From NCBI GenBank assembly GCA_965277075.1, contig OZ255707.1:1922001-1986000 (forward strand): a stretch of 64,000 nt of DNA. The letters run 5' to 3'. The notes under the pieces are model-generated. The model made no database searches. It worked only from the letters and a program-made list of their open reading frames with translations, and was not told the origin of the DNA. The position numbers and the translations under genes were made by a program. Position 1 is the first letter of the stretch; each line of letters starts with the position of its first letter. This DNA is from Lustribacter sp965277075. Its GTDB lineage: Bacteria; Vulcanimicrobiota; Vulcanimicrobiia; Vulcanimicrobiales; Vulcanimicrobiaceae. Below are positions 33,890 through 42,290 of this stretch, one piece after another.

Positions 33890-35499
33890 CAGACGAACCC
33901 GCTCGCGGCGGTCGCGCCCTTCGCGCGCAACTCTGCTTGCCGCAGCTCGACGCGCCGGATTTTCCCCGAACGCGTTTTCGGCAGGTCGGGAACGAACGCG
34001 ATCTCACGCGGATATTTATAGGGCGCGGTAACACGCTTGCAGTGGTCTTGCAGTTCGCGCACCAGCGCGGCGTCGCCGGTGAGGCCGGGACGCAGCACGA
34101 CGAATGCCTTCACGATATTTCCGCGGTCGGCATCGGGCGACCCGACGACCGCCGATTCGAGAACGGCCGGATGTTCGAGCAGCGCGCTCTCGACTTCGAA
34201 TGGACCGATGCGATACGCGCCGGAAGAGATGACGTCGTCGGCGCGGCCCACGAACCAAAAATATCCGTCGTCGTCGATCTGTGCCCGGTCGCCGGTGAGA
34301 AACCAGTCACCGCGGTACGCCGCGCGCGTCTCGTCATCGTTCTTATAATAGCCGATGAAGAGCGAGGGCGGGTGACCGTGCAGCGCGATATCGCCGACAT
34401 CTCCGGGCAAGCACGGTTCGCCGGCGGCGTCGATCACCGCCACGGTATGACCGGGGGTCGGTTTGCCCATCGATCCCGGCCGTACCGCGCTCCCCGGCAC
34501 GTTTGCGACCAGCAACGTATTTTCGGTTTGTCCGTAACCGTCGTAGATCGTGAGTCCGAACGCGTCGCGCCAGCGTTCGATCACTTCGGGATTGAGCGGT
34601 TCGCCGGCCGATACGCAATGACGAAGGGACGGCAACGTCCAACGCGTTCCGAGGTCGGGCAGCTTCGCCTCGAGCCGGTATTCCGTCGGCGCCTGACACA
34701 AGAGCGTCACGCCGAGATCGCGGATCAAATCGAGGCGCGACTCCGGGTTGAACGCGCCCTCGTGCACGACGATCGCCGCGCCGCACGACCACGGCCCGAG
34801 CAAGACGTTCCACAACGATTTCGCCCAGCCGGTGCTCGACGTGCACCACGCGAGATCGGCGGCGGTGCAATCGAACCAGGTTCCCGCCTGCATGCGCTTC
34901 GCAAACGTGTAGGCGACACGATGCACGACGCCCTTGGGATCCTTCGTTGTGCCGCTCGTATAGATGATGTATGCGAGGTCGTCGACCGAGGTCACGTTGC
35001 CCGCGAACGGCTCCGCCTGCGCCGCCGGCGGCTCGAGCGCCGTCCAGCCGTCGCGTTCGCCGCCGACGAGCAGGTAGCGCCGAACGCGCGGCGCGTCGGC
35101 GCGAATCGCGTCGACTTCGGCCGCGTTCTCGATGTGCGAAATGACGCTCGTCGCATCACCGTGGACAGCGCGAAAGAGCACGTCCTTCGTGCGCAGTTGC
35201 TCGGCACCGGGAATCGCGACCGCACCGAGCCGCAACAGCGCGATCATGACCAAGAGCCACTGCGGCGACTTCGGCAAGATGACGACGACGTGGTCGCCGT
35301 GCCCGATACCGCAATCGCGCAGCGCCGCCGCCCAGCGCTGCGAAGCATCCGCGATTTCGTCGAACGTGAAATCGCGGCGCCCACCCGACGCGTCGACGAA
35401 CACAAGACCGCGGCGCCCGCTCGGCGCGAGCGCGTCGATCACGTCCCGTGCGAAATTGAATTGCGCGGGAACGTCCCATCCGAAGGAAGCCGGTTGCAT
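33889..35499 (-). CDS. Medium-chain acyl-CoA ligase (ACSM-like AMP-forming)
   Basis: 536 residues. AMP-binding enzyme motifs are IIYTSGTTKDPKG (about 163-175; P-loop), YDGYGQTENTLLVANVPG (about 325-342), WFLTGDRAQIDDDGYFWFVGRADDVISSG (about 399-427) and the hinge/C-terminal lysine region LPKTRSGKIRRVELR (about 506-520). It would activate a carboxylic acid to acyl-AMP then acyl-CoA. The WCTSSTGWAKSLWNVLLGPW segment and the GxGQTE form resemble acyl-CoA synthetases of the ACSM/AcsA-like group, so short or medium fatty acids are likely substrates. It is coupled to an MDR oxidoreductase gene. Confidence 0.9.
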   Translation of the reverse strand: MQPASFGWDVPAQFNFARDVIDALAPSGRRGLVFVDASGGRRDFTFDEIADASQRWAAALRDCGIGHGDHVVVILPKSPQWLLVMIALLRLGAVAIPGAEQLRTKDVLFRAVHGDATSVISHIENAAEVDAIRADAPRVRRYLLVGGERDGWTALEPPAAQAEPFAGNVTSVDDLAYIIYTSGTTKDPKGVVHRVAYTFAKRMQAGTWFDCTAADLAWCTSSTGWAKSLWNVLLGPWSCGAAIVVHEGAFNPESRLDLIRDLGVTLLCQAPTEYRLEAKLPDLGTRWTLPSLRHCVSAGEPLNPEVIERWRDAFGLTIYDGYGQTENTLLVANVPGSAVRPGSMGKPTPGHTVAVIDAAGEPCLPGDVGDIALHGHPPSLFIGYYKNDDETRAAYRGDWFLTGDRAQIDDDGYFWFVGRADDVISSGAYRIGPFEVESALLEHPAVLESAVVGSPDADRGNIVKAFVVLRPGLTGDAALVRELQDHCKRVTAPYKYPREIAFVPDLPKTRSGKIRRVELRQAELRAKGATAASGFV

Positions 35500-35541
35500 C
35501 GTTTGCGAGGATTCGCACCCTCCGCCGACGCACCCGCCGCT

Positions 35542-35766
35542 ATGAACCTCGACGTGCCGCGCATCCTCCGCGCCTCGAAGCTCCGTATCGGCGATTTGCG
35601 TGCGACCGGCGTACCGGCGATTCTGCTCGGCGCCTCCGCGCTCGTCGTGGCAGTCGGAGCAGCACGATCGATTGCGACGATTGCGCCGATGCTGCCCGAA
35701 TCGCTGCGCGAGACGAAGAAGTTGCTCGAGGTTTCGCGAAACGATAGCCGGCTGCTTAAGCCGTAA
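35542..35766 (+). CDS. Small single-helix membrane protein, hypothetical
   Basis: 74 residues starting MNLDVPRILRASKLRIG, with one hydrophobic segment near 27-47 (AILLGASALVVAVGAARSI) and a charged C-terminus ending SRLLKP. The start lies 42 bases from the divergent acyl-CoA ligase start. I recognise no family. Sensible start, length and membrane segment support a real gene, but not strongly. Confidence 0.55.
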   Translation: MNLDVPRILRASKLRIGDLRATGVPAILLGASALVVAVGAARSIATIAPMLPESLRETKKLLEVSRNDSRLLKP

Positions 35767-35886
35767 ACGGGTCGCCGACAAAATTACGGAATTCTTAATT
35801 CTCGGATAAACCTGGTACCGTAGCCTTTGCGCGGCGGCTCAATCGAGCACGCTTCCCTTTCGCCGTCCATGGAGGAGCCGCTCGAC

Positions 35887-38800
35887 ATGAGCTTCGTTCT
35901 TCGCGGCGCGATGGCTGTTGCAATCGTGATCGTCTCGATCGTCGGACCCGTTTGTGCGGCGACGATCGGTCCGGTTACCGTTGGAGCGGTATCGTTGTCC
36001 CCGACAATCACCGGCCGCATCACCGACTCGACCGGTACCGCCGTTTCCGGCGCGACCGTCACCGCCACCGGCGCCGGTACGCGCCTTAGCGCAATTACCG
36101 CGGGCGACGGAACGTACTCGATCGCCGCACCGCCCGGCGTGTACAGCATCTCCGTGGTCAAGGGCGGTTTCCAATCCGCCGGCAACGACGGGATTACCGT
36201 CGCGACCGGTACGCCGATTCAAGTCAACGTTTCGCTCAGCGAACAAAACCTGCAGTCGCTCCGCACGATCGGCCGCACGAGTGCGACCGGCAACGGAACG
36301 AATCGCACGCCGTTCAACGTCTCCGAAGCACCGGTGAGCCAATTACCGCAACAAGAAATCTCACTGCGCCAAAATAACAACCTCACCGATCTGGTTGCGA
36401 ATATCCCGGGCGTCACGGCGACTCGCACGTTCAGCTCCACGCCGAACACGAACTTCGCGGTTCGGGGGTTGCCGCTGCAGACACGCGTGACCATCGACGG
36501 TCACCCGGTGAGTTCCGGTATCGTCGGCGAGTACAACACGAACTACGCAGCGTCCTATATCTTCCAGGACGCCGAAGTCGTCAAAGGCGCCGGCCTCAAC
36601 GGTGCGATCGCCGGCGAATCCGCGGTCGGGACGGTGAACCTCCGCACCGCGGATTTCGCGCCGAAGAACCGCTTCGATTTCACGGGCGGCGGCGATAACT
36701 ACACCGGCTCGTTCTACAATTTCCTGGCCGATGTCAACTTCGGTGCGGACAACAAATTCAGCCTGATCCTGCAGAAGTCGTACATCGGGTATCGCGGTCC
36801 GTGGGACAACTATTACGGCGACCGGATCAACACGGGAAATTTGTCGGCGGCGCCGATCGGCACGCTGACGCCGCCGAACCTGACCGGCCTCGAACAGTGG
36901 CAGGGCGATTATTCGAATCGGTATTCGCTCGAAGCACAACTCGCAAAACTGCGCTACAAGTTCAACGAATCATCGTCGATCACGGTCGAGTTCCTCGGCC
37001 TCCAGGGTCAGTATCAGCCGCAGGGCGGCTCCTACGGCTCGTACCTCGGCAACGTCGCGGTGCAGTCTTGTCAGACGACGGCCGGCGCGTTCATCACGTA
37101 CGCGAATCAATGCCCGGCGAACGCGACGTTCTCCGCACCCTACACCTTCGCCAACGCGGGTACGACGGTGCCCGGCTACTCGTGGTTTCCCAACTCGTTC
37201 ATTCAGAACAACGAGCCGCAGTTCTCGGCCGAACTGCGCACGTCGATCGGCAGCGACACGGCGCTCTTCCGGCCGTACACGCACGTGATCAATCGCTATA
37301 TCAGCGGGGTCGCGGAAAATCAATACCCGGGTAACGGCGGCGGTTGGAATGCCGTCACGAACATCGCGAACTGCCAAGTGCAGTATCTCAAGCCGGGCAC
37401 GACGGGGATCGTCGGCGGGACGGGCGCAGCCGGCCCGTGTTTTCCAAACAACGTATCGGCGACGTCGTCGTCGTACGTCGGTGCGAATCCGACGCTGACG
37501 ACGGTCTTCAACACCACGGCAAACGCTCCGAACGGCGGCGTCTGTTCGACCGTCGCGCCGTTCACGTGCTTCACCAACCCGACGGCGGTTCAAAACGACG
37601 GGCGCTACGGCTACTCGACGCCGTTCAGCCAGCCGGAATTCGATCAGCTTTTCGGCTACACGTTTACGTACATCCATCCGGTAGCGAACAACACCTATTT
37701 CTTCTCGTACGACTACCGTCGCGATTACACGCAGTCATCGAGTTCCGACGGTTCGGGCGCTGCGCCGGGTTGCCAGTTCGTCATCGGTTCGATTTCCGGA
37801 TCGAGCGTGTACGGCAACGGCGGCGTCCCGTACCAGCCCGGCTGCTCCACGGCACAGTATCCCGCGTCGAGTCCCTACGCCCAATACAACAAATTGCCGC
37901 GGTCGGCCGTCGGCACGCCGCCGACGCTCTCGCAATACGCCGACCTGTCGCTCAACGGTCTGTTCCAACTCACGCCGGCGCTGCGCCTCGCCGTCGGGAA
38001 CTACTTCGAGATCTATCGAGTCGCCGCGCAAATCGAAAATCCGGTGGTCCTCAATGGATACGCGGCGCTCGGCAACTCAGCGGCGTCACCCGTTTCACTC
38101 ATCACCCAAAACGTCCAATACGATCACTACGATCCGCACATCGGATTCGAATACCGCGTCGATCCGACGACGAGCGTTCGCGTCAGCGGCGGCTCGTCGA
38201 TCACCCAGCCGTACGCGGGCATCCTCTCGGGTTTCGGGTCGGTAACTATTCCGAACGCGGCGAACGGCAATATCTACACCGTCAACATTCCGAACTCGCA
38301 ACTGCGCCCCGAAACCTCGGTCGCCTATGACGTGGGCTTCGACAAGCGCCTCGGAGACGGCGGCGTCATTTCGATGGACGCCTATCACATCAACGTCCAC
38401 AACGTCTTCCTGTCGCTGACGCAGACGATCGCAACGCCGCCGCAATTCGCCGGTGATCTCGCGCAGCAGACGAACTACGTCAACGGTCCGGAAGAACTCT
38501 CGTACGGCCTCGAATTTCAAATCGCAAAGGCGCCAACGGTCGGCTTCGGGTACTACGCGAACGCGACCCTGAACCGCACGTACTACAACGAGCTTCCGCT
38601 AAGCCTCTATGCGGCCAACACCAAGCCGACCAACGTCAATTACAACATCAACGGCGTGCAAATTTTCGGCATACCGTTCTGGAAAGGCTACGCTCAAGGC
38701 TCGTACAACTGGCGCAACGGTGCGACGTTCCTCCTCGGGCTCGAGCTTCAAGGCCAAGACAATTCGACGTACGGACCGCCGTACGCGCAGCTCAACGCAG

Positions 38801-39042
38801 CGTACAAGTTGCCGATTGTGGCCAACAAAATCGCGTTGCTTTTCTCCGGTCAAAACCTCAACAACACGGGCAACGGCGCGACCCAGCTCGGGCGCGTCCT
38901 CTCAGGTCAAGGCTTTGTCGAACCGGGCGTCTACCTCAACAACGGCGTGCTGACGTACGCTGGGCCGAACGGGTCGACGTCAACGCCGCTGCAGGCGTTG
39001 CCGCCGCGCACGTTCCGGTTCTCGCTGAACATCACCCCGTAG
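35887..39042 (+). CDS. TonB-dependent receptor with N-terminal carboxypeptidase-like domain
   Basis: 1051 residues. After a signal peptide (MSFVLRGAMAVAIVIVSIVGPVCAA) comes a beta-sandwich regulatory domain near 45-125 (ISGRITDSTGTAVSGATVTATG, seen as TGRITDSTGT), then the plug domain (IPGVTATRTFSSTPNTNFAVRGLPL near 180-204) and a long outer-membrane barrel ending NITP. The last residues FRFSLNITP form the usual aromatic-rich C-terminal strand. Start: ATG at 35887 with GGAGG ten bases upstream; an upstream ATG in frame at 35869 overlaps that box. Transported substrate is unknown. It stands alone, 120 bases after a small membrane protein gene and followed by a strong hairpin. Confidence 0.93.
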   Translation: MSFVLRGAMAVAIVIVSIVGPVCAATIGPVTVGAVSLSPTITGRITDSTGTAVSGATVTATGAGTRLSAITAGDGTYSIAAPPGVYSISVVKGGFQSAGNDGITVATGTPIQVNVSLSEQNLQSLRTIGRTSATGNGTNRTPFNVSEAPVSQLPQQEISLRQNNNLTDLVANIPGVTATRTFSSTPNTNFAVRGLPLQTRVTIDGHPVSSGIVGEYNTNYAASYIFQDAEVVKGAGLNGAIAGESAVGTVNLRTADFAPKNRFDFTGGGDNYTGSFYNFLADVNFGADNKFSLILQKSYIGYRGPWDNYYGDRINTGNLSAAPIGTLTPPNLTGLEQWQGDYSNRYSLEAQLAKLRYKFNESSSITVEFLGLQGQYQPQGGSYGSYLGNVAVQSCQTTAGAFITYANQCPANATFSAPYTFANAGTTVPGYSWFPNSFIQNNEPQFSAELRTSIGSDTALFRPYTHVINRYISGVAENQYPGNGGGWNAVTNIANCQVQYLKPGTTGIVGGTGAAGPCFPNNVSATSSSYVGANPTLTTVFNTTANAPNGGVCSTVAPFTCFTNPTAVQNDGRYGYSTPFSQPEFDQLFGYTFTYIHPVANNTYFFSYDYRRDYTQSSSSDGSGAAPGCQFVIGSISGSSVYGNGGVPYQPGCSTAQYPASSPYAQYNKLPRSAVGTPPTLSQYADLSLNGLFQLTPALRLAVGNYFEIYRVAAQIENPVVLNGYAALGNSAASPVSLITQNVQYDHYDPHIGFEYRVDPTTSVRVSGGSSITQPYAGILSGFGSVTIPNAANGNIYTVNIPNSQLRPETSVAYDVGFDKRLGDGGVISMDAYHINVHNVFLSLTQTIATPPQFAGDLAQQTNYVNGPEELSYGLEFQIAKAPTVGFGYYANATLNRTYYNELPLSLYAANTKPTNVNYNINGVQIFGIPFWKGYAQGSYNWRNGATFLLGLELQGQDNSTYGPPYAQLNAAYKLPIVANKIALLFSGQNLNNTGNGATQLGRVLSGQGFVEPGVYLNNGVLTYAGPNGSTSTPLQALPPRTFRFSLNITP

Positions 39043-39067
39043 TCCGCGGCCGCAAATCCCGGGGAAA

Positions 39068-39093
39068 CGGCAAGCGTGGCAACACGCTTGCCG
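39068..39093. terminator. Hairpin after the TonB receptor gene
   Basis: CGGCAAGCGTG-GCAA-CACGCTTGCCG is a perfect 11-bp stem with a GCAA tetraloop, 25 bases after the receptor stop. No run of T follows (TTGCGTTTCG). Position and stability suggest a terminator or 3' stabiliser. Confidence 0.65.
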
Positions 39094-39142
39094 CTTGCGT
39101 TTCGGGGGTCCGCGACGCAGCGGAGTCGTAACCACCCGGGCC

Positions 39143-39379
39143 ATGATCCAAGAGCCAATGATGGTCGCGATGATCCGCGAATCGCTGCCGGACGCCCAGG
39201 TCGAGGTCTGGGACCGCACCGGCACCATGGACCATTTCGATGTGTTGATACGCTCGAACGCGTTTGCCGGAAAGTCGTTGCTCGATCGCCACCGGATGGT
39301 CGAGCGAGCTCTCAAACCGGCCCGTGACGACGGGCGCATTCATGCACTCGCCATCCGCACCGAACTCCTGGAGACCTAG
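39143..39379 (+). CDS. bolA: BolA family protein
   Basis: 78 residues. The BolA fold is seen in MVAMIRESLPDAQVEVWDRTGTMDHFDVLIRS and LLDRHRMVERALKPARDDGRIHALAIRT, where RHRMVERAL carries the conserved helix and IHAL the His that may share an iron-sulfur cluster with a glutaredoxin. The gene's stop codon directly abuts the ATG of a monothiol glutaredoxin, an arrangement known for BolA-GrxD pairs that deliver or sense [2Fe-2S] clusters. The start chosen is the ATG that leaves a compact BolA domain; an upstream frame exists but lies in the hairpin region. Confidence 0.9.
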   Translation: MIQEPMMVAMIRESLPDAQVEVWDRTGTMDHFDVLIRSNAFAGKSLLDRHRMVERALKPARDDGRIHALAIRTELLET

Positions 39380-39733
39380 ATGTCAGACACGCTCCGCAAC
39401 GAGATCGAACGAGAAGTTGCCGCCAACCCGATCCTCGTCTACGGCAAGGGCACGAAGGACGCGCCGCGTTGCGGCTTTACGTTGGAGACGATTCAGTTTT
39501 TCAACAGCTTCGGCTATCCGTTCGAAGTTGTGGACGTGCTCGAGAACATGCCCAAGCGTGCCGCGCTCGCGCAGATGACGGACTGGCAGACGCTACCCAA
39601 GGTCTTCATCGACGGTGAATTTTACGGCGACACGGACGTGCTCGGACCGATGGCGGAAAAGGGCGAACTGCAAACGCTGCTGGGGACCGTTTTCGCCGAC
39701 AAGGGCGTCGTTCCGACGATCCAACTGCGCTAA
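39380..39733 (+). CDS. Monothiol glutaredoxin, Grx4-like, with CGFT active site
   Basis: 117 residues, normal for Grx4/GrxD. The active site near residues 29-34 is PRCGFT instead of the near-universal CGFS. The Cys31 that ligates the [2Fe-2S] cluster is kept and Ser is replaced by Thr34. Other family landmarks are ILVYGKGTKDAPR, the DWQTLPKVFIDGEFYGDTDVL stretch for glutathione binding (TLPKVF, GDTD). It sits directly after bolA, so the two are likely partners in iron-sulfur trafficking. Confidence 0.95.
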   Translation: MSDTLRNEIEREVAANPILVYGKGTKDAPRCGFTLETIQFFNSFGYPFEVVDVLENMPKRAALAQMTDWQTLPKVFIDGEFYGDTDVLGPMAEKGELQTLLGTVFADKGVVPTIQLR

Positions 39734-39911
39734 CGCTCTCGCGCCGCCGGAATGCAGCGCGGAGTTCGGCGCTTTCAGACGATTTCTGCCGCGTTCATCG
39801 CACAGTCGACGTCGCCGTAGCGACCAGCATCATCGCCTCAGGGTGACGAATCCAATCGTCGCCCTTCGACAAGCTCAGGGTGAGGCCGAGCCGCTCCACG
39901 AGTTCTGTGTC
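39734..39911. other. Intergenic region holding a dispersed repeat
   Basis: The 178 bases between grx and the convergent SRPBCC-VOC gene hold no convincing gene. At 39862-39884 it carries CCCTTCGACAAGCTCAGGG followed by TGAG, the same core as the tandem units in thiC. A similar partial copy CCTCAGGGTGACGAA lies at 39838-39852. The 3' ends of two convergent genes meet here, so the element may also serve as a terminator. Confidence 0.55.
39862..39884. repeat. Dispersed repeat CCTTCGACAAGCTCAGGG type
   Basis: The core CTTCGACAAGCTCAGG is a widespread type of intergenic repeat in high-GC bacterial genomes; here it matches the three 15-base units at 8745-8789. A partial inverted match lies 20 bases upstream. 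Copy number in the genome cannot be judged from this window. Confidence 0.65.
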
Positions 39912-40856
39912 CTACGCGGAATCGTAGGCCTCGCGCAGTGCGGCGATGTCGAGCTTTACCATCTGCATCATCGCCTGCATGACAGCAGTCGATTTCTTCT
40001 CGTCCGCATCCTCGAGCATCTCATGCAGAGCGTTGGGGACGATCTGCCACGTCAGCCCAAACTTATCATTGATCCAGCCGCATTGAATCGGCTCCCCGCC
40101 GGCGCTCAAGCGATCCCAATATACGTCCACCTCGTTTTGCGTGTCGCAGTGGACCATGAACGAGATCGCCGGCGTGAACGAGTAGTGCGGGCCGCCATTG
40201 AGTCCGATGAATCGTTGACCTTCGATTTCGAATGTTACGGTCATCACGCTACCGGCTTCTCCCGGTCCGGCTTCCCCGTACCGCGACATCTCGATTATCT
40301 TGGCGTTTTTGAAGACCGACGTGTAGAAGTTCATCGCTTCCTCGGCACGGCCGTCGAACCACAAGAACGGTGTGATCTTGTCCGGCTTGAGTCCCGACGT
40401 GTAGGTGTCCAGGCGCTCGAGGCTCTGCGTCCACCCCTCTTCCATCCCTGCGAGCGGACCTTCCGAGCCCGGGCCTTTCTTCAGGACGCGCGCGTGAAGG
40501 GTGAGGACGGTCCGGCCGGTACCGTGATCCGCGAATGTCACCGTGTTGCGAATCTCCACGAACGGCGTGCCGCTCTCGTCCTCGAGCTGCGACGTAAAAA
40601 CGAGCCGCTCGGGCGGAATGACCTCCTCAAAGCGGCCCTTCATCCCGTGATCGTACCCGTGGCCAACCATCCGGATAAAGATTTCACCGCCCGGCCGCGC
40701 GTCGGCGCGGCACTCCGGATTGGTGAAGCCGTGCGGCCCCCACCACCGCGCGAGGTGTTGCGGATTCGTCCACACCGCGAACACGAGCGCGCGTGGCGCG
40801 TCCAGGATTCGGGTGAGGATGAGATTGTCGGAGGCGGGCTCAGCAGTCATCGTCAT
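39912..40856 (-). CDS. SRPBCC (AHSA1-type) fused to VOC/PhnB-like domain
   Basis: 314 residues. Residues 1-155 form an AHSA1/START-like SRPBCC domain (RILDAPRALVFAVWTNPQHLARWWGP near 15-40 and GWTQSLERLDTY). Residues 158-314 form a VOC/glyoxalase fold of the PhnB or 3-demethylubiquinone methyltransferase-like group (ITPFLWFDGRAEEAMNFYTSVF, FMVHCDTQNEVDVYWDRLSAGG, CGWINDKFGLTWQIVP). Each is usually a separate protein, often in ArsR-linked operons. The gene's start overlaps the arsR stop by 17 bases. Ligand unknown; it may bind a toxic or hydrophobic small molecule sensed by the regulator. Confidence 0.9.
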   Translation of the reverse strand: MTMTAEPASDNLILTRILDAPRALVFAVWTNPQHLARWWGPHGFTNPECRADARPGGEIFIRMVGHGYDHGMKGRFEEVIPPERLVFTSQLEDESGTPFVEIRNTVTFADHGTGRTVLTLHARVLKKGPGSEGPLAGMEEGWTQSLERLDTYTSGLKPDKITPFLWFDGRAEEAMNFYTSVFKNAKIIEMSRYGEAGPGEAGSVMTVTFEIEGQRFIGLNGGPHYSFTPAISFMVHCDTQNEVDVYWDRLSAGGEPIQCGWINDKFGLTWQIVPNALHEMLEDADEKKSTAVMQAMMQMVKLDIAALREAYDSA

Positions 40857-41187
40857 CGTCCTTCACCTGGAGTTCGTGGAGGTAGTCGTTCAAGCGGTCG
40901 AGGCGGTCGTTCCAATGGCGCCGGTAGGGTTCGACCCAGTCGGCGACGTCGCGCAGCGGGTCGGCGTCGAGTCGACACGGCCGCCACTGCGCGCGACGAG
41001 TGCGCGTAATCAGCCCGGCACCCTCCAGCACCTTGAGGTGCTTGGTGATGGCCGGGAGCGTCATCGCGAACGGCTTGGCCAATTCGTTCACCGCCGTCTC
41101 CCCGTCCATGAGCCGAGCGAGAATTGCGCGGCGCGTCGGGTCGGCGAGGGCCGCGAAGGTGATGCTGAGTGAACTGTTCGTCGTAAT
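40840..41187 (-). CDS. ArsR-family repressor, apparently with ATT start
   Basis: 115 residues if ATT at 41187 is the start. From there the protein reads TTNSSLSITFAALADPTRRA, the normal N-terminus of this ArsR subgroup, followed by the helix-turn-helix TLPAITKHLKVLEGAGLI and a C-terminal WVEPYRRHWNDRLDRLNDY helix. No ATG, GTG or TTG lies between the upstream stop (TAA at 41190-41188) and the ATG at 41109, which would remove the first helix. AAGG lies just before ATT. The C-terminus is Asp-rich (KDDDDDC). It sits inside its own inverted repeat and overlaps the effector gene downstream. A sequencing error or rare start are both possible. Confidence 0.8.
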   Translation of the reverse strand: MTTNSSLSITFAALADPTRRAILARLMDGETAVNELAKPFAMTLPAITKHLKVLEGAGLITRTRRAQWRPCRLDADPLRDVADWVEPYRRHWNDRLDRLNDYLHELQVKDDDDDC

Positions 41188-41222
41188 TTACCTTTTCGTA
41201 AACTAACCTGATGGTAAATTAC
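41183..41222. promoter_or_regulatory. Inverted repeat, likely ArsR operator
   Basis: GTAATTTACC (41183-41192) and GGTAAATTAC (41213-41222) form perfect 10-base inverted arms separated by 20 bases. The left arm covers the proposed ATT start of arsR. The low-GC patch around it contrasts with the rest of the window. It is a good operator candidate for the dimeric regulator and may control both arsR-SRPBCC and the divergent substrate-binding protein gene. Confidence 0.65.
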
Positions 41223-41343
41223 ACCAAATTTTTCTCGCTTGTCAAGAACCAACGAGTCAGTCACCTTAAAGCATGAGCAGCTTCAGGCGGCACCACAACG
41301 GGGGGTTCAATCGCGTCTCCGACGAACATCCACCCGCAAGATT

Positions 41344-42273
41344 TTGAATCGGTCACGACGGCTGTTTGTTGGCTCCTTGTTGGCGGCCGCGAGCGTCGGG
41401 CGCGTCAGCGCTCAAGGAACGCCCACGCTGCGTGTCGGCTCCGTCCCGGTCGATGCTTTCGCCCAGGCATTCTATGCGCGCGACATGGGATTTTTCGAAA
41501 AGGCAGGCCTCGACGTTCAGATTGTCCCGTTTACGAACGGTGCGGGATCGACGACGGCGATCGCGGGTGGAGCGCTCGACATCGGCATCTCGACCGTCAC
41601 CATGATGGCGAACGCGACGATTCATGGCCTACCCTTGACCTACATCGCGGGCGGCGCACTTTTCGACGGCAGACCCACGTCTGCGTTGCTCGTCGGCAAA
41701 AACGCGTCGATCGCGGGCGCAAAGGATTTCGTCGGCAAGACCGTCGCCGTCGTCGGGCTGAAAGACGGCACGCATCTTCCACTCGTCGTGTGGCTCACAA
41801 AAAACGGCGTCGACCCGGCCGCGGTGTCCGTCATCGAGATGCCCTTTTCGGCGATGGTGCCGGCCATCGCACGAGGGTCGGTTGCCGGAGCCGTCTGCAC
41901 CGAACCATTCATCACAGCCGGCGCCGCCGACGCTCGCATCCTCACCGTCGTGTTCGACTCGTTAGGAAAACGCTACATGACCGGCGGATGGTTTACCTCT
42001 GCGACCTGGTTGAAGAACAATGCTCCGGTCGCCCGGCGGTTCGTCTCCGTGATCTACGAGTGTGCACGCTGGGCAAACGCCAACCGCACGCGTTCGGGCG
42101 AGATCTTGGTGAAGTACGCAAAGATCGACACCGCAGTAGTCGACAAGATGACGCGCACCAATTTCGCCGACACGTTGACGCCGGAATTGATCGCGCCGAG
42201 TTTGGAGTGGGCGTACCGTATGAAGTTCATCGAGCGTCCGGTCTCTGCGAACGAGATGATCGCGAATCTCTGA
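41344..42273 (+). CDS. ABC transporter substrate-binding protein, SsuA/NMT1-like
   Basis: About 309 residues from TTG at 41344, which places a twin-arginine-like signal (RSRRLFVGSLLAAASVGRVSA) at the N-terminus. The periplasmic-binding fold starts PTLRVGSVPVDAFAQAFYARDMGFFEKAGLDV and has LDIGISTVTMMANA and GAVCTEPFI, as in aliphatic sulfonate, nitrate and thiamine-precursor binding proteins. No ABC permease or ATPase lies beside it, so the transporter partner must be elsewhere. The segment 41223-41343 before it has no gene I trust; a 24-codon frame there (41273-41347) has no support. Confidence 0.85.
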   Translation: MNRSRRLFVGSLLAAASVGRVSAQGTPTLRVGSVPVDAFAQAFYARDMGFFEKAGLDVQIVPFTNGAGSTTAIAGGALDIGISTVTMMANATIHGLPLTYIAGGALFDGRPTSALLVGKNASIAGAKDFVGKTVAVVGLKDGTHLPLVVWLTKNGVDPAAVSVIEMPFSAMVPAIARGSVAGAVCTEPFITAGAADARILTVVFDSLGKRYMTGGWFTSATWLKNNAPVARRFVSVIYECARWANANRTRSGEILVKYAKIDTAVVDKMTRTNFADTLTPELIAPSLEWAYRMKFIERPVSANEMIANL

Positions 42274-42290
42274 ACCATAAACGTATTCCG

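Noticed and set aside
33937..35541. Very long open plus-strand frame opposite the acyl-CoA ligase
   Set aside because: It is the antisense of a clear AMP-binding enzyme and is rich in Arg. Only its last 74 codons (from 35542) leave the ligase gene and may be a real small protein.
41273..41347. 24-codon frame before the substrate-binding protein gene
   Set aside because: It has no ribosome site and no conserved look, and ends within the proposed start of the next gene.
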